This document shows, piece by piece, positions 59,153 through 64,000 of a DNA stretch of 64,000 nt. The notes under the pieces were generated by a model that worked only from the letters and a program-made list of their open reading frames with translations, was not told the DNA's origin and made no database searches. Source of the DNA: Oceanisphaera psychrotolerans. Lineage in GTDB: Bacteria > Pseudomonadota > Gammaproteobacteria > Enterobacterales > Aeromonadaceae. A program made the position numbers and the translations under genes. The stretch is taken from positions 1 through 64,000 of the forward strand of contig NZ_MDKE01000009.1 of NCBI RefSeq assembly GCF_001870485.1. The letters run 5' to 3'. Position 1 is the first letter of the stretch. The number at the start of each line of letters is the position of its first letter.

Positions 59153-60988
59153 ATGTGGTCTGCCATCAAGTGGTTCTTCCGTACTCTGGCCCGGGTACTG
59201 AATGCCATTCGCATGTTAATTATCAACCTGCTGTTTCTAGTCATTGTGGTCTCGGTGATCCTGGTGTTCAGCGCCAAGGAAGAAGCACCCGAGCTGCCGG
59301 CCAGCGCCGCGCTGACCCTGACCCTGACCGGCCCGGTGCTGGAGCAGGACGCCACCGCCACTCCCCGGCGACTGGCCGAAAAATGGCTGTCCGGCGATAC
59401 CACGCCGCCGCCCATGACCCTGAGCCAGATCAAGGAAGCCCTGGACCGGGCCCGCAACGACGAGCGCATCGGCGCCCTGGTGCTGCGGCTGCAGAACATG
59501 AGTGAGTCCAGCCTGACCAAGCTGGACGAAGTCGGCGAGGCCATCGAAGGCTTCAAGACCTCCGGCAAGCCGGTGTATGCCCTTGGCGACTACTACACCC
59601 AGGGCCAGTATTACCTGGCGGCCCATGCCGACGAAGTGCTGCTGAACCCGGCCGGCGCCGTGACCATTCAGGGCCTGGGCGTCTACCGGCTGCACTACAA
59701 GTCGGCCTTCGAGCGTTTCAACATCACCCCCCATGTATTCCGGGTGGGCACCTACAAGTCGTTCGTCGAACCCTATCTGCGCGACGACATGTCCGAAGAA
59801 AGCCGCGAAGATACCCGACGCTGGCTCGGCCAGCTGTGGCAGCATTATCAGGACAACATCGTCAAGCTGCGGGATATTCCCGCCGACCACATCAATCCGA
59901 GCAAAGAGCAGCTGCTGAGCCGCTTTGGGGCGGTAAATGGTGATCCGGCCCGCTATGCCCTGGAGCAGGGCCTGGTCGACCGGCTCGCCAGCCGCAACGA
60001 GATGCTGCAGACCGTGGCCGAACAGGTAGGCTGGGACAGCCAGACCAACGGGTACATGAGCGTGGACATCCCCGCCTACCTCAGCCACAGCGAGTCACGC
60101 AAGCATGCCGCCCCGGCGGTGGGTCTGATCACTGCCAGCGGCGCCATCATGAGCGGCGATGCAGGCCCCAACACCATCAACGACGAATACCTCGGCCGCT
60201 TGATCGATGAGGCCCGGCTGGATGCAGACATTCACGCCCTGGTGCTGCGTATCGACAGCCCCGGTGGCAGCGCCTTTGCCGCCGAGCAGATCCGCAGCAG
60301 CCTGCTGCGCTTCAAGGAAAGCGGCAAGCCGCTGGTGGTGTCCATGGGCAGTACCGCCGCCTCCGGTGGTTACTGGATAGCGGCCGACGCCGACAGGATC
60401 TACGCCGCGCCCACCACCCTCACCGGCTCCATCGGCGTATTCGGCCTCTTCCTCACCTTCGAGGAAGCCTTCGAGAAGCTGGGCCTCCATACCGACGGCG
60501 TGGGTACCACCGACTTCGTGGGTGCGGGCCTGACCACCGGCCTGCCGGAGCACACCAAGCAGCTGATCCAGATGGGCGTGGAGCACACCTACGATCAGTT
60601 CGTCGAGCTGGTGGCCAAGGGCCGCAGCCTGAATCCGGAGCAGGTAGAGCGTGCCGCTCAGGGCCACGTCTGGACCGGACAGGATGCCAAGGCGCTGGGA
60701 CTGGTGGATGAACTGGGCTATCTGGACGATGCCCTGGCCGGTGCCGCCGGTCTGGCCGAGCTGGCGGAATTCAGCGTCAAGCCGGTGAAACTGCCTTCCT
60801 CCGCCAAGGAGATACTGCTGGAGCAACTGCTGCTGGACTCGGGCGCCTTCGGCGACTGGGCCACCGCCGCCCTGCCGGTGGTATTGCGTCCGGCCGGTGA
60901 ACAGCTCAAGCAGGAATTGTCGGCCCTGAGCCGCTTCGACGATATCCGCGGCCAGTATGTGCTGTGCGTTGCCTGTCAGGAGTTCTGA
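59153..60988 (+). CDS. sppA: Signal peptide peptidase SppA, 67K type
   Basis: A 611-residue inner-membrane serine protease that degrades cleaved signal peptides in the periplasm. It has an N-terminal anchor (about 20-42: MLIINLLFLVIVVSVILVFS) and two tandem S49 domains. The second domain holds the nucleophile region MGSTAASGGYWIAADADRIYA and the preceding LRIDSPGGSAFAAEQI; the first holds VYALGDYYTQGQYYLAAHADEV with the expected lysine further upstream. Full E. coli length. Its TGA overlaps the ansA ATG by one base. Confidence 0.95.
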   Translation: MWSAIKWFFRTLARVLNAIRMLIINLLFLVIVVSVILVFSAKEEAPELPASAALTLTLTGPVLEQDATATPRRLAEKWLSGDTTPPPMTLSQIKEALDRARNDERIGALVLRLQNMSESSLTKLDEVGEAIEGFKTSGKPVYALGDYYTQGQYYLAAHADEVLLNPAGAVTIQGLGVYRLHYKSAFERFNITPHVFRVGTYKSFVEPYLRDDMSEESREDTRRWLGQLWQHYQDNIVKLRDIPADHINPSKEQLLSRFGAVNGDPARYALEQGLVDRLASRNEMLQTVAEQVGWDSQTNGYMSVDIPAYLSHSESRKHAAPAVGLITASGAIMSGDAGPNTINDEYLGRLIDEARLDADIHALVLRIDSPGGSAFAAEQIRSSLLRFKESGKPLVVSMGSTAASGGYWIAADADRIYAAPTTLTGSIGVFGLFLTFEEAFEKLGLHTDGVGTTDFVGAGLTTGLPEHTKQLIQMGVEHTYDQFVELVAKGRSLNPEQVERAAQGHVWTGQDAKALGLVDELGYLDDALAGAAGLAELAEFSVKPVKLPSSAKEILLEQLLLDSGAFGDWATAALPVVLRPAGEQLKQELSALSRFDDIRGQYVLCVACQEF

Positions 60989-62004
60989 TGCGCCAGAAAA
61001 AAATCTACATCGCCTATACCGGCGGCACCATCGGCATGCAGAAATCCGCCAAGGGCTACGTGCCCCAGGCGGGTTTCATGACCGACTGTCTGGCCCATAC
61101 CCCGGAGTTTCATCGCCCGGAGATGCCGGCCTACCATATTCACGAGTACGATCCCCTGATCGACTCTTCGGACATGACGCCCGCCGACTGGCAGCGGATT
61201 GCCGACGATATCAAGGCCAATTACGACGACTACGACGGCTTCGTGGTATTGCACGGCACCGACACCATGGCGTTCACCGCCGCGGCACTGTCGTTCATGC
61301 TGGAAGACCTGGACAAACCGGTGATCGTCACCGGTTCCCAAATCCCCCTGGCCGAACTGCGCTCCGACGGTCGTCCCAACCTGCTCAACGCCCTCTATGT
61401 GGCCGCCTGTTATCCCATCCACGAGGTGGGACTCTTCTTCAACAACCGCCTGTATCGGGGCAACCGTGCCAGCAAGGTACACGCCGACGGTTTTCAGGCC
61501 TTCGACTCGCCCAACTTTCCGCCCCTGCTCAATGCCGGCATTCATATCAGCCTGGAGTCGGGCACCCTGGGCACCGCCACCGGTAAACCCTTGACCGTCA
61601 GCCCCATCACGCCCCAGCCCATCGGCGTGGTCACCCTCTACCCCGGCATTTCCGCCGAGGTCATCGGCAACATTCTGCAACAGCCGGTCAAGGCGCTGCT
61701 GCTGCTGTCCTACGGGGTGGGCAATGCGCCCCAGAACGAGGCCATGCTGACCCTGCTGGCCGAGGCCTCGGCCCGGGGTGTGGTCATCGTCAACCTGACC
61801 CAGTGCCTGCGCGGCACCGTCAACATGGACGGCTACGCCACCGGTCACGCCCTGGCCCAGGCCGGCGTCATCTCCGGTTACGACATGACCACCGAGGCGG
61901 CGCTGACCAAGCTGCACTATCTGCTGAGCAAAAACCTGCCGCCGGAGCAAGTTCGCAAGTTGATGGGGCAGAATCTGCGCGGGGAATTGAACGCCCCGGC
62001 GTAA
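60988..62004 (+). CDS. ansA: Type I L-asparaginase AnsA
   Basis: A 338-residue cytosolic asparaginase converting L-asparagine to aspartate and ammonia. The first catalytic threonine lies in AYTGGTIGMQKS and the second in LHGTDTMAFTAAALSF; VITGSQIPLAELRSDGRPNL and the QCLRGTVNMDGYATG region are typical. The start at 60988 follows AGGAG and overlaps the sppA stop (TGATG), the conserved sppA-ansA arrangement. Confidence 0.95.
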   Translation: MRQKKIYIAYTGGTIGMQKSAKGYVPQAGFMTDCLAHTPEFHRPEMPAYHIHEYDPLIDSSDMTPADWQRIADDIKANYDDYDGFVVLHGTDTMAFTAAALSFMLEDLDKPVIVTGSQIPLAELRSDGRPNLLNALYVAACYPIHEVGLFFNNRLYRGNRASKVHADGFQAFDSPNFPPLLNAGIHISLESGTLGTATGKPLTVSPITPQPIGVVTLYPGISAEVIGNILQQPVKALLLLSYGVGNAPQNEAMLTLLAEASARGVVIVNLTQCLRGTVNMDGYATGHALAQAGVISGYDMTTEAALTKLHYLLSKNLPPEQVRKLMGQNLRGELNAPA

Positions 62005-62040
62005 GGTGTGAGGCCTGACATGGCAGCCGGCTATTTATGC

Positions 62041-62067
62041 GGGGCATAGCCTGTGCTGCTATGCCCC
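62041..62067. terminator. Hairpin between ansA and the YbaK-domain gene
   Basis: GGGGCATAGC (62041-62050) pairs with GCTATGCCCC (62058-62067) around a 7-base loop, between convergent genes; no T run. Confidence 0.6.
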
Positions 62068-62079
62068 ACAGGTGCGCAA

Positions 62080-62595
62080 TCAAGGCGCCGGAACCGGCAG
62101 CCAGAGCGGCGTGTGACCGGTGCGGGAAGTGAAGCGCAGCAGATCGGTCTTGCTCAACAGCACGGTGGCAGTATTGCGCAGCGGGTGGCAGTGAAAGTCG
62201 TCGCCGTGCTCCAGCTCCCGATCCAGCCACAATTCCACTTGTCGTTCCCTGTCATGGACCAGCGCCAACACCGACACATGGCCGGGTTCGACCCCCAGAT
62301 AACGCTGCAGCCGGTCGGCGGAGGCAAAACCGAGCCGGGACCAGCCCACCTGACGTGACAGCACTTTCAGATCCACCTGCTTGTCGGAACGGGTCAGCAA
62401 CAGCGCATGGCGACGGCCGTAATTGTCGCGCAGAAACAGATTCTTGAGCCGGGTACCGGGGCGCTCCACCAGCAGCCGGTCGGCATCGTCGCAGGTAAAC
62501 AGCGGCGGATGCTCGATCAGCGGCGGCGTTATGCCCCAGCCGGCCAGCAAGTTCATCAGGGTCAGGCTGTGCTTCATGTCTTCTGTCGCGGTCAT
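62080..62595 (-). CDS. YbaK/prolyl-tRNA-synthetase-associated domain protein
   Basis: A ~171-residue free-standing trans-editing domain of the INS/YbaK family, related to ProXp-type deacylases that clear mischarged tRNA(Pro). Features are the N-terminal LLAGWGITPPLIEHPPLFTCDDADRL, KNLFLRDNYGRRHALLLT with the conserved lysine, and the C-terminal VLLSKTDLLRFTSRTGH. The length fits ProXp proteins. Starts at 62595 or 62577 are both plausible; neither has a strong ribosome site. Which amino acid is edited cannot be told. Confidence 0.82.
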   Translation of the reverse strand: MTATEDMKHSLTLMNLLAGWGITPPLIEHPPLFTCDDADRLLVERPGTRLKNLFLRDNYGRRHALLLTRSDKQVDLKVLSRQVGWSRLGFASADRLQRYLGVEPGHVSVLALVHDRERQVELWLDRELEHGDDFHCHPLRNTATVLLSKTDLLRFTSRTGHTPLWLPVPAP

Positions 62596-62716
62596 GGACA
62601 AGGTCAGGCAATTCACGAGACACCTAACATATCGCTCACCACCTCCCTTTTCCACTCCGGGGCTTTACCGGTGCCCTGTCCGTGATGAAGCCCTGCCAGA
62701 AAGCGGGGCCTGTGGC

Positions 62717-63019
62717 TCAGCGGGACGGATTCATCGCCAGCACCCCGGCGCGGGTCACCGACTGCTCGGCGATCAGCTCGGTCACCACCGCACGGCTGGC
62801 CTTGTAATGAGCTGTCAGCTTGTGATCGGCCAGGGCCGCTTCATCCTGATAGATTTCATAGAGCCAGAACAGCTCGGGATCGGCCTTGTCCTGCAGCACG
62901 TCGAAGGCATGGCAACCCGGCTCGTCACGCACCGAGGCTTCGGCGTTGGGCAGCATGGCCGCCAGAAAGGCGTCGGTGGTGCCGGGCTTGAGCTTGGTTT
63001 TGACAATAATGGAATACAT
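62717..63019 (-). CDS. Antibiotic biosynthesis monooxygenase-type protein (quinol monooxygenase-like)
   Basis: A 100-residue ABM-domain protein, similar in size and pattern to YgiN-type quinol monooxygenases: MYSIIVKTKLKPGTTDAFLAAM, RDEPGCHAFDVLQDKADPELFWLYEIYQDEAALADHKLTAHY. CGGAG lies about eight bases before the ATG. It is divergent from a VOC gene across a 74-bp gap that contains a 23-bp palindrome, so the two are probably co-regulated, perhaps in quinone or electrophile stress. Confidence 0.88.
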   Translation of the reverse strand: MYSIIVKTKLKPGTTDAFLAAMLPNAEASVRDEPGCHAFDVLQDKADPELFWLYEIYQDEAALADHKLTAHYKASRAVVTELIAEQSVTRAGVLAMNPSR

Positions 63020-63030
63020 TGTAGACTCCG

Positions 63031-63053
63031 TTTGTTTATTTAAATTAAACAAA
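63031..63053. promoter_or_regulatory. Near-perfect 23-bp palindromic operator
   Basis: TTTGTTTA (63031-63038) and TAAACAAA (63046-63053) are exact inverted repeats around TTTAAAT. The site lies 12-34 bp before the monooxygenase start and about 40 bp before the VOC gene, the position of a shared repressor site. The regulator is not in the window. Confidence 0.6.
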
Positions 63054-63093
63054 TGGTACACAATACATCAGTAAAGAGACAAGGAACCCCGCC

Positions 63094-63501
63094 ATGGAAA
63101 GACCCGGTCGTTTGAACGGCATGCGCCATATCGCCTTCACCATGCCCAACCTGGAAGAATGCGAGCACTTTTACACCGAGATCATGGGCATGGAGCTGCT
63201 GCGCCGGGCTCATAAAGATCTGGTCTATCTCACCTGCGGCAACGACAATCTGTCTCTGGGCCGCTCCGATCTACCCGCCAGCGGTGTGCAGAGCATGGAT
63301 CACTTCGGCTTTATCGTGGACAGCAAGGCAGAACTGGAACTGTGGTTTCAGTACCTGCAGAGCAAGGCCGTGACCATGCTCGACCAGCCCCACGATCACG
63401 GTGACGGCGCGCGCAGCTTCCACATTACCGATCCGGCCGGTAACGTGATCCAGCCTATCTATCATCCGGAGATCTCCGGCCAGCGCTTCAGCAAGCCCTA
63501 A
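63094..63501 (+). CDS. VOC family dioxygenase-fold protein
   Basis: A 135-residue two-module VOC protein with intact metal-ligand positions: MRHIAFTMPNLEECEHFYTEIMGMELL (His), SMDHFGFIVDSKAELELWFQYLQSKAV (His) and SFHITDPAGNVIQPIYHPE. Similar proteins are annotated as extradiol dioxygenase- or glyoxalase-like. GGAACC lies near the ATG. It is divergent from the quinol-monooxygenase-like gene and probably shares its operator. Confidence 0.88.
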   Translation: MERPGRLNGMRHIAFTMPNLEECEHFYTEIMGMELLRRAHKDLVYLTCGNDNLSLGRSDLPASGVQSMDHFGFIVDSKAELELWFQYLQSKAVTMLDQPHDHGDGARSFHITDPAGNVIQPIYHPEISGQRFSKP

Positions 63502-63519
63502 GCGGCAGATTTATCTCTT

Positions 63520-63542
63520 GCCGTGGTTTTCCCTGCCACGGC
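63520..63542 (+). terminator. Weak hairpin after the VOC gene
   Basis: GCCGTGG (63520-63526) pairs with CCACGGC (63536-63542), loop 9 bases; only three T follow. Confidence 0.4.
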
Positions 63543-63600
63543 TTTCCGTTATGGTAAGGACATCGTGCTCCGGCACTCCCACTTTGCAATAGAGTACTTC

Positions 63601-64000
63601 ATGTCCCCAGATACCGATAAACTGAACACCGATGAACTGAGAAGTCGCCGCCTGGCGGCGCTGATCACGCCGCACCAGCTGAACACCCAATTCCCCCTCA
63701 CCGACACCATGGCCGAGACGGTGCTGACCGCCCGCGCCGACATCGAAGCCATTCTGACCGGTACCAGCCCCAGACTGTTGGTGATCGTCGGCCCCTGCTC
63801 CATTCACGACCCGGCCGCCGCCCTGGCCTATGCCGAGCGGCTGGCGCCGTTGCGCGAGCGTTACAAAGACCGGCTGTGCATTGTGATGCGTACCTATTTC
63901 GAAAAGCCGCGCACCATCGTCGGCTGGAAGGGGCTGATCAACGATCCGCACCTGAACGGCAGCTTCGACGTGAACACCGGTCTGCAGCTGGCCCGCAAGC
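63601..64000 (+). CDS. 3-deoxy-7-phosphoheptulonate synthase (DAHP synthase), 5' part
   Basis: The first 133 codons of a class I DAHP synthase (AroF/G/H family), which condenses PEP and erythrose-4-phosphate to start aromatic amino acid synthesis. Visible blocks are RLLVIVGPCSIHDPAAALAYAERL with the metal-ligand cysteine, and VMRTYFEKPRTIVGWKGLINDP. The N-terminal TDELRSRRLAALITPHQL is closest to AroH and AroG, so the feedback type (Trp or Phe) is not decided. The gene runs off the right edge. Confidence 0.93.
   Translation, partial: MSPDTDKLNTDELRSRRLAALITPHQLNTQFPLTDTMAETVLTARADIEAILTGTSPRLLVIVGPCSIHDPAAALAYAERLAPLRERYKDRLCIVMRTYFEKPRTIVGWKGLINDPHLNGSFDVNTGLQLARK

Noticed and set aside
1-64000. 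Search for CRISPR arrays, tRNA or rRNA genes
   Set aside because: No regularly spaced direct repeats of CRISPR type and no cloverleaf or rRNA-like stretch was recognised on reading; a dedicated scan could still find a missed tRNA.

Overview
The window looks like a GC-rich gammaproteobacterial chromosome. My inference is a marine or brackish relative of the Aeromonadaceae (Oceanimonas, Oceanisphaera or Zobellella type). The reasons are enterobacterial-style genes and neighbourhoods (ppnP, purE-purK, a DecR-like regulator, ydjA/sppA-ansA, mobA, a DAHP synthase) mixed with ovothiol synthesis, many c-di-GMP proteins and sodium-coupled transporters. I saw no rRNA, tRNA, CRISPR array or prophage. 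The species is not fixed by anything I can read.

Layout. 0-3 kb: a possible transposase tail, a REP-like inverted pair, ovoA and ppnP. 3-10 kb: a minus-strand signalling operon encoding a TonB-dependent receptor, a YfiR-like periplasmic protein, a hybrid histidine kinase and a REC-PAS-GGDEF-EAL protein. 10-18 kb: aldose sugar dehydrogenase, YtoQ, a cysteine-less rhodanese, a K+/H+ antiporter, a frameshifted FAD oxidase and several small or secreted proteins. 17.3-21.6 kb: a lower-GC accessory stretch with a DUF302 protein, a DMT permease, two unknown genes flanking an integron attC-like site, and a complete IS4-family element with a 9-bp target duplication. 21.6-35.6 kb: hemolysin III, cobO, CLCA_X, a PhoB-box-controlled phosphate symporter, EamA/AraC, DJ-1, a divergent decR/PLP-enzyme pair, an RND pump with its adaptor, and purEK. 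36-47 kb: a solute symporter with a tiny small subunit, a DUF819/SbtA-like permease with a divergent LysR gene, a two-component pair, an MHYT-GGDEF-EAL protein, a BdlA-like chemoreceptor and an orphan second copy of the small transporter subunit. 47-53.5 kb: a hydantoinase/oxoprolinase operon with an AraC gene and a divergent NCS1 permease. 53.6-64 kb: DUF1428 and VOC genes, NRDE, a secreted ATP-dependent DNA ligase, CynX-type MFS, mobA, ydjA, sppA-ansA, a YbaK-domain protein, a quinol monooxygenase/VOC divergent pair and the start of a DAHP synthase gene.

Five otherwise well-conserved genes are interrupted by single-base indels: the FAD oxidase, the RND pump, the SbtA-like permease (two indels), the BdlA-like receptor and ydjA. 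Five of the six are a missing G/C and one is an extra T in a T run. This pattern looks more like residual sequencing error than independent gene decay, so I give fused coordinates and flag each.

The points I consider most worth following are the YfiR/CHASE8-like-kinase/TonB receptor relay at 3-10 kb, the attC-like site with its two unknown genes at 19.4-20.2 kb, the duplicated transporter small subunit, the long leader with a nine-residue ORF before the symporter, and the hydantoinase locus with its candidate operator.
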